Shown: piece after piece, positions 28,906 through 35,952 of the stretch | Numbering within the stretch: position 1 is the first letter of the stretch | Layout: each line of letters opens with the position of its first letter | Origin: a virus | Direction: 5' to 3' (one strand) | Virus record (IMG/VR): IMGVR_UViG_3300044630_000566 | Span: 1 to 35,952 of that record | Length of the DNA stretch: 35,952 bases | Notes under the pieces: generated by a model | What the model was told of the DNA's origin: nothing | The model's input: only the letters and a program-made list of their open reading frames with translations | Databases searched by the model: none | Translations under genes and position numbers: made by a program

Positions 28906-29479
28906 TATATTGCGTGAGTCGGATACGACTAAATCACGTCATGTTAATCCAGCTTATGTAGATAAAGATGGCAATAGTTATATTGCTAGTTCTGATAGGC
29001 CATTTCCTATTGTAGATGTAAATCATTTACGTTTACATGAAGGTAAGGCTTTTAAGGCATACAGAATATATCCAAGCGCAACAAAACTAGCAGATGGAGC
29101 AAGTTGTAATATAGCAATTGCATGGGCTAGTGGTGTATATCCACATATATTAATGGATGCAAGTTGCGGTGGCAATGCTGAACTGTATATGTATGAAGGT
29201 GCAACTGTATCTGGTGGCACATCGTTTACAGCAGTTAAAAGAAATAGAACGAGTGCAACAACAAGTCAATCAGCAATATTAATTAATCCAACTGTAACAG
29301 TAACTGGAACTGAAATTGATGCAGAGCTTGTTGCTGGTGGCTCTGGTAAAAAATCTGGCGGTGGTGGATCTAGCTCTTTAGAGATAGTATTAAATCCATT
29401 AACAACATATTTATTTAGATTAACTAATGTTAGTGGCTCTGCTCACATGGCTGAATTATTTTTAGAGTGGTATGAATAA
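28895..29479 (+). CDS. Probable structural protein, beta-rich
   Basis: 194 residues with alternating hydrophobic strands and a Gly/Ser loop (GGSGKKSGGGGSSS, about 147-160) between sheet segments. Composition and place among portal-proximal genes suggest a minor head or decoration protein. No homologue recognised. Start lies 11 bases inside the previous gene and the stop shares a base with the next ATG. Confidence 0.6.
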   Translation: MAINILRESDTTKSRHVNPAYVDKDGNSYIASSDRPFPIVDVNHLRLHEGKAFKAYRIYPSATKLADGASCNIAIAWASGVYPHILMDASCGGNAELYMYEGATVSGGTSFTAVKRNRTSATTSQSAILINPTVTVTGTEIDAELVAGGSGKKSGGGGSSSLEIVLNPLTTYLFRLTNVSGSAHMAELFLEWYE

Positions 29480-29751
29480 TGCCATTAAAGAAATATCAGA
29501 ATCCTAAAGGTGGTTTGAATGAAGCTGGTCGTAAATACTTTAAACGAACAGAAGGCTCAAACTTAAAAGCACCAGTTAAGGCTGGCACTAACCCAAGACG
29601 AGTGTCATTTGCTGCTCGATTTGGTGGAATGGCTGGCCCATTAACAGATGAAAAAGGTAGACCAACAAGACTAAAGTTAGCACTAAAAGCATGGGGATTT
29701 GGTAGTAAAGAAGCAGCACGTAACTTCGCAAATAGAAATAAAAAGGATTGA
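29479..29751 (+). CDS. DUF6321-like small protein
   Basis: 90 residues. KGGLNEAGRKYFKRTEGSNL, then PRRVSFAARFGGM, GRPTRLKLALKAWGF and a basic C-terminus. This is the DUF6321 family pattern, found in many podovirus-type structural operons. Very basic with about a quarter Lys and Arg. Role unknown, possibly virion DNA contact. One base before the portal start. Confidence 0.8.
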   Translation: MPLKKYQNPKGGLNEAGRKYFKRTEGSNLKAPVKAGTNPRRVSFAARFGGMAGPLTDEKGRPTRLKLALKAWGFGSKEAARNFANRNKKD

Positions 29752-29752
29752 T

Positions 29753-31339
29753 ATGGCAGAGATGATGAGATTATCCGCTGATGATGTTTTAAAAAGACAT
29801 GATAAAGCGCTAACAAAAAAAGAGGACTTTAGATCTTTATACGAAGAATGTTATGAGTTTGCGTTACCACAACGTAATCTTTATGACGGCTATTACGATG
29901 GTAAGACATCTGGCCAAAAGAAAATGAATCGTGTATTTGATGCTACTGCCATTAATTCCACACAACGATTTGCTAATCGTATGCAATCTGGCATATTCCC
30001 ACCACAACGTAAGTGGTGCAGACTAGAGCCAGGCACAGATATTCCACAAGAGCGTAAAGCACAAGCTCAAGCTTCATTAGATATATACTCAGATAAAATG
30101 TTTGCTGCATTAAAGCAATCAAACTTTGATATTGCTATTGGTGAGTTCTTATTAGATCTATCCGTAGGCACTGCTGTAATGATGGTGCAACCTGGTGATG
30201 ACATTAATCCAATTAACTTTATTCCTGTGCCACAATTCTTAGTATCGTTTGAAGAAGGTGCTAATGGCCAAGTAGATAATGTATATAGACGTATGCGTAT
30301 TAAAGGCGAGTCTATTATGCGTCAATGGTCAGATGCAAATATTCCAGAAGATCTACAAAAGAAAATAGATCAAAAGCCAACAGATGATTTAGACTTTATT
30401 GAAGCTACTATATTAGATCAAAAGCGTGGTGATTTTTGTTACCATGTAATTCATAGAGAATCTAAAACTGAAATAGTTTATAGACGTATGACTAGAAGCC
30501 CATGGATTGTATCTCGTTACGCTAAAGTAGCTGGTGAGATCTATGGTCGTGGTCCATTAATCACTGCATTGCCAGATATTAAAACACTTAACAAGACATT
30601 AGAGTTAGTATTAAAGAATGCTTCATTAGCTATTGCTGGTGTTTATACCGCAGCAGATGATGGTGTATTGAATCCTAATACAGTTAAGATTATTCCTGGA
30701 GCTATTATTCCTGTAGCACGTAATGGTGGCCCACAAGGTGAATCATTAAAACCATTGCCACGCGCTGGTGACTTTAATGTATCTCAAATCATTATGAATG
30801 ACTTGCGTATGAGCATTAAACGTATATTACTTGATGAGTCATTACCACCAGATAATATGTCAGCACGTTCAGCAACAGAAGTTGTAGAGCGTATGAAAGA
30901 ATTATCACAAAACTTAGGATCAGCATTTGGTCGTTTAATTAATGAAACAATGATTCCATTAGTTACCAAAATATTAGGTGTTATGGACGATCGTGGCATG
31001 ATTAACTTACCACTTAAAGTCAATGGTCTTGAAATTAAAGTATCAGCAGTAGCTCCGTTAGCACAAGCTCAAGCTATGGAAGAAGTGCAGAATGTATTGC
31101 AATATGCACAAATAGTTCAAGGGGCTGGTCCACAGGCTCAATCAATTATTAAAATTGATGCTATGATGGAGTTTATAGCAGATAAGCTTGGAGTGCCACA
31201 ACGTATTCTAAATACAGCAGAAGAACGCATGATGATCCAACAACAACAAATGCAGATGGCCGCTATGGCAGCTCAAGCAGCACCAGAAGCTGTGCCAGAG
31301 ATGGTTAAAGGCGCTATGAAACAGCAAGGTGGTATGTAA
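29753..31339 (+). CDS. Portal (head-tail connector) protein
   Basis: 528 residues from ATG 29753, with AAAAGGA before it. A TTG at 29699 is in frame but lies inside the previous gene. The pattern of Bacteriophage head-to-tail connecting proteins is clear: YEECYEFALPQRN, DATAINSTQRFANRMQSGIFPP, then VYRRMRIKGES and ARSATEVVERMKELSQNLG. It forms the dodecameric portal through which DNA passes. The C-terminal about 50 residues are Gln/Ala/Met-rich. Its stop shares a base with the next ATG. Confidence 0.93.
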   Translation: MAEMMRLSADDVLKRHDKALTKKEDFRSLYEECYEFALPQRNLYDGYYDGKTSGQKKMNRVFDATAINSTQRFANRMQSGIFPPQRKWCRLEPGTDIPQERKAQAQASLDIYSDKMFAALKQSNFDIAIGEFLLDLSVGTAVMMVQPGDDINPINFIPVPQFLVSFEEGANGQVDNVYRRMRIKGESIMRQWSDANIPEDLQKKIDQKPTDDLDFIEATILDQKRGDFCYHVIHRESKTEIVYRRMTRSPWIVSRYAKVAGEIYGRGPLITALPDIKTLNKTLELVLKNASLAIAGVYTAADDGVLNPNTVKIIPGAIIPVARNGGPQGESLKPLPRAGDFNVSQIIMNDLRMSIKRILLDESLPPDNMSARSATEVVERMKELSQNLGSAFGRLINETMIPLVTKILGVMDDRGMINLPLKVNGLEIKVSAVAPLAQAQAMEEVQNVLQYAQIVQGAGPQAQSIIKIDAMMEFIADKLGVPQRILNTAEERMMIQQQQMQMAAMAAQAAPEAVPEMVKGAMKQQGGM

Positions 31340-31605
31340 TGGCTGGATGGGAAGATTTAGAACAAGGACTGCCACTTGATATTAGAGATGTTAGTCAAGC
31401 TAGAGAAGATCTAGATAGATTAGCATTACGTGTATTAGGTGATGAAGATGGACAAAAATTGATGGATTGGTTACGCCAATCTGTTTTAGAGCAACCAGTT
31501 GCCTTGCCTGGTAGCGATTCTAGTTATGCTTACTACCGAGAAGGTCAGAATAGCATGGTCAGAGATTTGGAAGCAAGGTTAATTCGCGCAAGGAAAATAA
31601 AATGA
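31339..31605 (+). CDS. Bbp19-like phage protein
   Basis: 88 residues. LALRVLGDEDGQKLMDWLRQS followed by YAYYREGQNSMVRDLEARL is the Bbp19-like pattern (F/L-x-x-D-x-G-x-x-L then Y-x-x-x-x-x-R-E-G-x-x-S-x-V), a small protein found between portal and scaffold genes. Role unknown. Overlaps the next gene by 4 bases. Confidence 0.75.
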   Translation: MAGWEDLEQGLPLDIRDVSQAREDLDRLALRVLGDEDGQKLMDWLRQSVLEQPVALPGSDSSYAYYREGQNSMVRDLEARLIRARKIK

Positions 31606-32387
31606 CAGACGACGTAATCGAGCCTAGTAGCTCTGAGGAATCTTCTCAAGACACTGGCCTACTCGATAATGTAAATGTAGAACCAGCGGCACAAGAAGCA
31701 GATCCAAATAAAACAGCAATATCACATCTTGATACACCAGAAGATGATGGCCCATTAGAAAGACCAGATTGGTGGCCAGAGAATTTCTGGAAAAAAGATG
31801 ATTCAGAACCAGATCTAGAAGCGATTGCAAAATCATGGACAGATCTTCGTAAGCAAATCTCACAAGGCAAACATAAAGCACCAGCAGATGGTAATTATGA
31901 CTTAGGTGCATTTGGATCAGTTCCAGATACAGATCCAGTCAAAAGCCATGTAGTCACATGGGCTAAAGAATATGGTGTAAGCCAAGTAGCTTTAGATGCC
32001 TTAGTTTCAAAAGTAGTTGAAATGAATGCTAACGTAGCTCAAACCACAACAGTAAACTTAGAACAAGAACGTAAGTCGTTAGGCCCTAATGCAGACGCAC
32101 GTATTAAAAGCGTTGTGCAATGGGGAACAAGTCTTGTTCATAAAGGCGTATGGGGTAAAGATGACTTTGAGGAATTTAAAGTTATGGGTGGCACAGCTAA
32201 AGGCATTGCTGCTTTAGAAAAGATTAGAGCTGCATACGAAGGTAGAGTTCCAACAGATAGCGCTCCAGTAGGTAATGCACCATCTAAAACAGAGCTATAT
32301 GCTATGGTTGGAGATCCAAAATACAATACTGATCCAGCATATAGGGAAAAAGTAGAGAAAATGTTTCAAGCATCATTTGGAGGGTAA
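31602..32387 (+). CDS. Scaffolding protein
   Basis: 261 residues, very acidic N-terminus (Ser/Glu/Asp-rich), WPENFWKKD, then a helical C-terminal half. Size, charge and place between the portal and the major capsid protein fit a capsid scaffold, which would bind the capsid protein and be removed before packaging. The terminator at 32405-32430 lies 18 bases after its stop. Confidence 0.8.
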   Translation: MTDDVIEPSSSEESSQDTGLLDNVNVEPAAQEADPNKTAISHLDTPEDDGPLERPDWWPENFWKKDDSEPDLEAIAKSWTDLRKQISQGKHKAPADGNYDLGAFGSVPDTDPVKSHVVTWAKEYGVSQVALDALVSKVVEMNANVAQTTTVNLEQERKSLGPNADARIKSVVQWGTSLVHKGVWGKDDFEEFKVMGGTAKGIAALEKIRAAYEGRVPTDSAPVGNAPSKTELYAMVGDPKYNTDPAYREKVEKMFQASFGG

Positions 32388-32404
32388 TCTCCGTAGTAAA
32401 TTAG

Positions 32405-32430
32405 GCCCACTTAATTGTGGGCTTTTTTTT
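32405..32430 (+). terminator. Intrinsic terminator after scaffold gene
   Basis: GCCCAC (32405-32410), loop TTAATT, GTGGGC (32417-32422), then eight T (32423-32430). A textbook rho-independent terminator. It separates packaging/scaffold genes from capsid genes and can set the capsid protein level. The 180 bases that follow contain only the leader of the capsid gene (TAGGAGAATAAC before ATG), plus two GTCTGGCTA copies at 32520 and 32559. Confidence 0.92.
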
Positions 32431-32610
32431 GCATAAAACACTTGCCAAACTCTTAAAAATCTGTTAAAAACTGCTCAAGGCTCATTGCATTCGCAACCCT
32501 TCACACAAGTCGTCTTGTCGTCTGGCTATCGTAAATAGCAAGCAACGGCCCAGAACGTCTGGCTAACCAAAGCGATAAACTTTATTTTTTATCAATTCTA
32601 GGAGAATAAC

Positions 32611-33453
32611 ATGGCTATTGGATTATCTAATGCTTTTGTAACCCTCTTTGATGCCGAAGTTAAACAGGCTTACCAAGGTAAGGCTAAATTAGTTGGTGCA
32701 GTTCGCCAAAGACGCGGTGTTGAAGGATCAGTAGTAAAATTTCCTAAAGTAGGCAAAGGCGTTGCTACTTTAAGAATCCCACAAACAGATGTATCACCAT
32801 TGAATGCTGGCTTTAGCCAAGTAACTGCTACTTTAGCAGACTGGAATGCAGCAGAATATTCTGACATCTTTATGCAACAAAAAGTAAATTTTGACGAAAG
32901 ACAAGAGTTAGTGCAATTAGTATCTAACGCTATCGGTCGTAGACAAGATCAAATGATTATTGATGCGCTTGTAAACTCATCAACATCATTAACAGTGTCT
33001 AACGATATCGGTGGTTCAGACACTAACTTAAGCGTAGCAAAACTACGTGACGCTAAACGTCTATTAGACAAAAACAACGTTCCACCAGAAGGTCGTCACA
33101 TTGTTCTTCATGGCAACAACTTAGCTTCATTACTTTCAGAAACAGCAGTAACTTCTTCTGACTTTAATACAGTTAAAGCTTTAGTAGCTGGTGAACTAAA
33201 TACTTTCTTAGGCTTTACATTCCATTTATTGGGTGATCGCTCAGAAGGTGGTTTACCAATTGATGGTTCTTTAGATCGCAAAGTTTTTGCATTCCATAAA
33301 GACTCTGTTGGCTACGCAGAAGGTATCGCTCCTCGCACAGAAATCAATTACATTCCAGAAAAAACTTCATTCCTTGTGAATGCTGTATTCTCTGCGACTG
33401 CAACTGCTATCGATGCTGAGGGTATTGTTCAACTCACATGCCGTGAATCTTAA
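32611..33453 (+). CDS. Major capsid protein
   Basis: 280 residues. DAEVKQAYQGKAKL, AVRQRRGVEGSVVKFPKVG, IFMQQKVNFDERQELVQLVSNAIGRRQDQM and AKRLLDKNNVPPEGRHIVLH fit the phage capsid family seen in podoviruses with T7-like tails (HK97 fold). Strong ribosome site and its own leader after a terminator suggest high expression. Carboxyl end is strand-rich. Followed by a probable decoration protein. Confidence 0.88.
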   Translation: MAIGLSNAFVTLFDAEVKQAYQGKAKLVGAVRQRRGVEGSVVKFPKVGKGVATLRIPQTDVSPLNAGFSQVTATLADWNAAEYSDIFMQQKVNFDERQELVQLVSNAIGRRQDQMIIDALVNSSTSLTVSNDIGGSDTNLSVAKLRDAKRLLDKNNVPPEGRHIVLHGNNLASLLSETAVTSSDFNTVKALVAGELNTFLGFTFHLLGDRSEGGLPIDGSLDRKVFAFHKDSVGYAEGIAPRTEINYIPEKTSFLVNAVFSATATAIDAEGIVQLTCRES

Positions 33454-33469
33454 TTTAAGGAGATACTAA

Positions 33470-33748
33470 ATGGCTTATTCATCAACTGGTTTAAACGCTG
33501 CTGGTGGTCAATCAAAAGCTGGTAATGCTCCACAAATTTGGACATATACTAGTGCTGACGCAATCGCTACAGTAAACACAAGTGGTTACTTTGATGGTGC
33601 TTCTTCACTTTTAAAAGTGGGCGACATCATTTTTGTTTACGATTCAGCAACTCCTACAATGAGCATTGTATTTGTATTATCAAATTCATCTGCTGGTGTT
33701 GTAGACGTATCTGATGGTTTAACAGTAACAGCAACAGATACAGATTAA
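33470..33748 (+). CDS. Probable head decoration or head-tail protein
   Basis: 92 residues, Gly/Ser/Thr-rich beta protein: AGNAPQIWTYTSADAIATV, then VGDIIFVYDS and VDVSDGLTVTATDTD. AAGGAGATACTAA precedes the ATG. Immediately after the capsid gene, a place where decoration or stabilising proteins are common. No enzymatic motif. Confidence 0.7.
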   Translation: MAYSSTGLNAAGGQSKAGNAPQIWTYTSADAIATVNTSGYFDGASSLLKVGDIIFVYDSATPTMSIVFVLSNSSAGVVDVSDGLTVTATDTD

Positions 33749-33776
33749 TACTCTGTATTGCAGTAAGTAACTTGGG

Positions 33777-33804
33777 TAAGGTGGGCGTTTATGCGCTCAC
33801 CTTA
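33777..33804 (+). terminator. Hairpin between capsid and tail genes
   Basis: TAAGGTG (33777-33783) pairs with CACCTTA (33798-33804), with G-T and GCG/CGC continuing to a 6-base loop (33788-33793), 11 pairs in all. A partial T-run follows (TTATTCT). Likely an attenuator that lets some transcripts read into tail genes. Confidence 0.65.
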
Positions 33805-33826
33805 TTCTCACATCTGGAGATAGAGT

Positions 33827-34441
33827 ATGGCAGCTGGAGATTCAGCATTATCAGTTTGTTCTGATGCACTAATATTATTAGGCGCAAAGCCTATTTCTTC
33901 ATTCACAGAAGGCACTGATGAGTCATCTACATGCGATCGTCTTTATTTTGATATAAGAGATCAAGCGTTAATGATTTATCCATGGTCATTCTCATTTAAA
34001 AAAACTCAATGTGCTAGACTGGTCACTACACCGGCTACTGAATACAAATACGAATACCAATTACCATCAGATAGATTAGGATCACCAAGAGCTGTCTATG
34101 ATGCTAACGAAGTAGGCTCGCCTGTTAGAAATGACTATAGAATCATGGGCGATAAGGTTTTAACTAATTACGAAGAAGTATGGGTAGATTATCAATACTC
34201 AGTGACAGAGCCAAATATGCCTGTCTATTTTATTCAATTACTTAAATATATGATGGCATGGCATTTATGTGTGCCTATTACAGATCAAGTAGATAAAGCT
34301 CAGTATTGGCAAGCCGTAGCTACAGGATCACCGGGCGAAAATGGTCGTGGTGGCTATATGCGTCAAGCTATGAATATTGATGGTCAAGGACAACCAGTAA
34401 ACGCTATACAAGACTTCTCATTGATTAATGTGAGGTATTAA
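33827..34441 (+). CDS. Tail tubular protein A
   Basis: 204 residues, close to T7 gp11 (196). Begins with SALSVCSDALILLGAKPISSF and has YPWSFSFKKTQCARL and YKYEYQLPSDRLGSPRAVYD, the gp11-like pattern. It forms the ring (adaptor) under the portal that holds the nozzle. The ATG follows a CTGGAGATAGAGT ribosome site and its stop shares a base with the tail tubular protein B start. Confidence 0.85.
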   Translation: MAAGDSALSVCSDALILLGAKPISSFTEGTDESSTCDRLYFDIRDQALMIYPWSFSFKKTQCARLVTTPATEYKYEYQLPSDRLGSPRAVYDANEVGSPVRNDYRIMGDKVLTNYEEVWVDYQYSVTEPNMPVYFIQLLKYMMAWHLCVPITDQVDKAQYWQAVATGSPGENGRGGYMRQAMNIDGQGQPVNAIQDFSLINVRY

Positions 34442-35952
34442 TGGCTCGCTTTGTCACAGTCCAAACCAACTTCACTACAGGCGAATTAGATCCACTATTA
34501 AGAGCGCGTATTGATTTAAAGTCATACGAGAATGCATTAGAAACAGCTCAAAATGTATTCTGTCAGCCACAAGGTGGCATTACTCGCAGATCTGGCACAA
34601 GGTATATAAACTCATTACCTTCAATATCTGACACGTTTGCAACAGGAACAGCACAGGCTGGCGCATCAAGCACAATTACATTGGCATCTGGCGCAAGCGC
34701 ATCTGATAGTTTTTATAGCTATATGTATGTCGCAATAACTAGTGGCACTGGCTCTGGACAAACAAGACAAATAACATCATATATTGGATCTACTAAGGTA
34801 GCTACTGTATCTACTGCATGGACAACAACTCCAGATGCTACATCTGTATATAGAATATATAATTCAGCAGATCTTGGTGTTAGACTTGTTCCATTTGAAT
34901 TTTCAACATCTGATAGTTACATGTTGTGTTTAATTAATAACCAAGCGTATATTTACAAAAATGGTGCATTAATTACAAACATTAATAGCACTGGCCTTAA
35001 TTACTTAGATACATCTAGTGTTGGGTTATTTGGCCCAAGATTAAATGAAATATCATGGACTCAATCTGCCGACACATTAATTCTCACGCATGAAGATATG
35101 AATCCAGTAAAGATTGTTCGTGGAGCATCTGATTCATCATGGACGGCATCAGCATTAACTTTTGATAGTATTCCTAAATATTCATTTGCATTGTCATATA
35201 CTAATCCAGCTGGAACAATTACTCCGTCAGCTATATCTGGCAAAGTTAAAATTACTGCATCATCTGGTGTTTTTTCTGCTGGAAACGTTGGTCAATATAT
35301 TAATGCTAGTCCGCAAGGCCGTGCAAAAATAGTTCAGTATTTAACTTCGACAACAGTTAATGTAGTTACAGAATTTCCATTTTTTGATCTTACAGCAATT
35401 GCTAATGGCAATTGGGATATTGAGTCTGGCTATGAAGATGTATGGTCATCAACAAAAGGTTGGCCAAGAACAGTAACATTCCATCAAGGTCGTTTATATT
35501 TTGGCGGATCTAAGTCAAGGCCATCTACTATTTGGGGATCTGTCGTAGGATTGTTTTTTGATTTTGAGCCAACAGAAGGTTTAGATGATGACGCACTAGA
35601 AGCTACATTAGATACTAATACATTTAACGCTATTACAGACATTATCTCTGGTCGAGATCTTACTATATTTACAACGGGTGGTGAGTTTTATGTGCCACAA
35701 TCTGGTCTAGAGCCTATTACACCTTTATCATTCTTTGTGCAGTCTACTAGCCGTAATGGAAGTAAGCCTGGCATACGAGTTCAGCAATTAGAAGGTGGTG
35801 TTATATTTGTTCAAAGACAAGGTAAGTCATTATCTGAGATTGCGTATTCTGATACACAACTTACTTATGTTACATCAAAAATATCTCTATTATCTGGACA
35901 TTTATTAAAAACACCTAAACGCATGTCATTAAGACGTGCAGTGGATACAGAT
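34441..35952 (+). CDS. Tail tubular protein B-like, N-terminal part (continues at 146)
   Basis: The first 504 codons of the gene, cut by the window edge. MARFVTVQTNFTTGELDPLL, ENALETAQNVFCQPQGGITR and RSGTRYINSLP are the N-terminal pattern of the gp12-like nozzle proteins of podoviruses. It continues in the same frame at base 146 and ends at 862. Starts on the shared base of the previous stop. Confidence 0.9.
   Translation, partial: MARFVTVQTNFTTGELDPLLRARIDLKSYENALETAQNVFCQPQGGITRRSGTRYINSLPSISDTFATGTAQAGASSTITLASGASASDSFYSYMYVAITSGTGSGQTRQITSYIGSTKVATVSTAWTTTPDATSVYRIYNSADLGVRLVPFEFSTSDSYMLCLINNQAYIYKNGALITNINSTGLNYLDTSSVGLFGPRLNEISWTQSADTLILTHEDMNPVKIVRGASDSSWTASALTFDSIPKYSFALSYTNPAGTITPSAISGKVKITASSGVFSAGNVGQYINASPQGRAKIVQYLTSTTVNVVTEFPFFDLTAIANGNWDIESGYEDVWSSTKGWPRTVTFHQGRLYFGGSKSRPSTIWGSVVGLFFDFEPTEGLDDDALEATLDTNTFNAITDIISGRDLTIFTTGGEFYVPQSGLEPITPLSFFVQSTSRNGSKPGIRVQQLEGGVIFVQRQGKSLSEIAYSDTQLTYVTSKISLLSGHLLKTPKRMSLRRAVDTD
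35808..35952. repeat. Right copy of the terminal redundancy
   Basis: Repeats 1-145 with two silent changes at 35934 and 35943. Unique genome length is therefore 35807 bases. Confidence 0.95.

Noticed and set aside
29699-29752. Upstream TTG start for the portal
   Set aside because: Lies within the DUF6321-like gene; the ATG at 29753 has AAAAGGA in front and the expected N-terminus.
32520-32568. Repeated GTCTGGCTA in the capsid leader
   Set aside because: Only two 9-base copies, no dyad or known element; could be chance.

Overview
The window is one nearly complete bacteriophage genome, opened inside a gene. Bases 1-145 recur at 35808-35952 with two silent differences, so the molecule closes into a circle of about 35.8 kb and the tail tubular protein B gene runs across the junction. 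Base composition is AT-rich (I estimate high-30s % GC), genes are tightly packed, and stop/start overlaps are common. The virion genes are of the short-tailed (podovirus) T7-like type: head-tail connector, scaffold, tail tubular A and B, gp13-gp16-like internal proteins and a T7-type tail-fibre N-terminus. I find no single-subunit RNA polymerase, DNA polymerase, helicase or primase, so transcription and replication appear to depend on the host.

Layout. (1) 23697-35952 and on through 1-11912, plus strand: small early proteins, a RusA resolvase, small and large terminase, a run of tiny proteins, portal, scaffold, major capsid protein, tail proteins, internal virion proteins and the tail fibre. 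(2) 11922-16139, plus strand: a lysis/export block with two exported or membrane-anchored Cys-containing proteins, a coiled-coil membrane protein, a SprT-like metalloprotease, a 3-TM holin and a GH24 lysozyme, followed by a metallophosphoesterase. (3) 16222-22288, minus strand: C5 DNA methyltransferase, SleB-like hydrolase, ERF annealing protein, YqaJ-type exonuclease, small serine recombinase and several tiny membrane proteins. (4) 22397-23696: a winged-helix protein followed by about 670 bases of structured non-coding DNA, the best candidate for the replication origin or control region.

The most striking item is a 23-codon plus-strand gene at 18362-18433, inside the minus-strand block. It encodes a peptide with the hallmarks of PqqA, the ribosomal precursor of the redox cofactor PQQ, including Glu15-Val-Thr-x-Tyr19, and has its own ribosome binding site. 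No other pqq gene is present, so the phage would feed peptide into the host's PqqB-E machinery. This suggests a PQQ-making host, for which a low-GC aquatic methylotroph (for example Methylophilales) is a reasonable inference but not proven.

Other notable items are a 16-bp direct repeat in the two intergenic regions that bracket the minus-strand block, promoter-like sites that share a GATATC palindrome in the spacer, a probable leaderless early gene, and a set of 25-66-residue membrane proteins in the early region.
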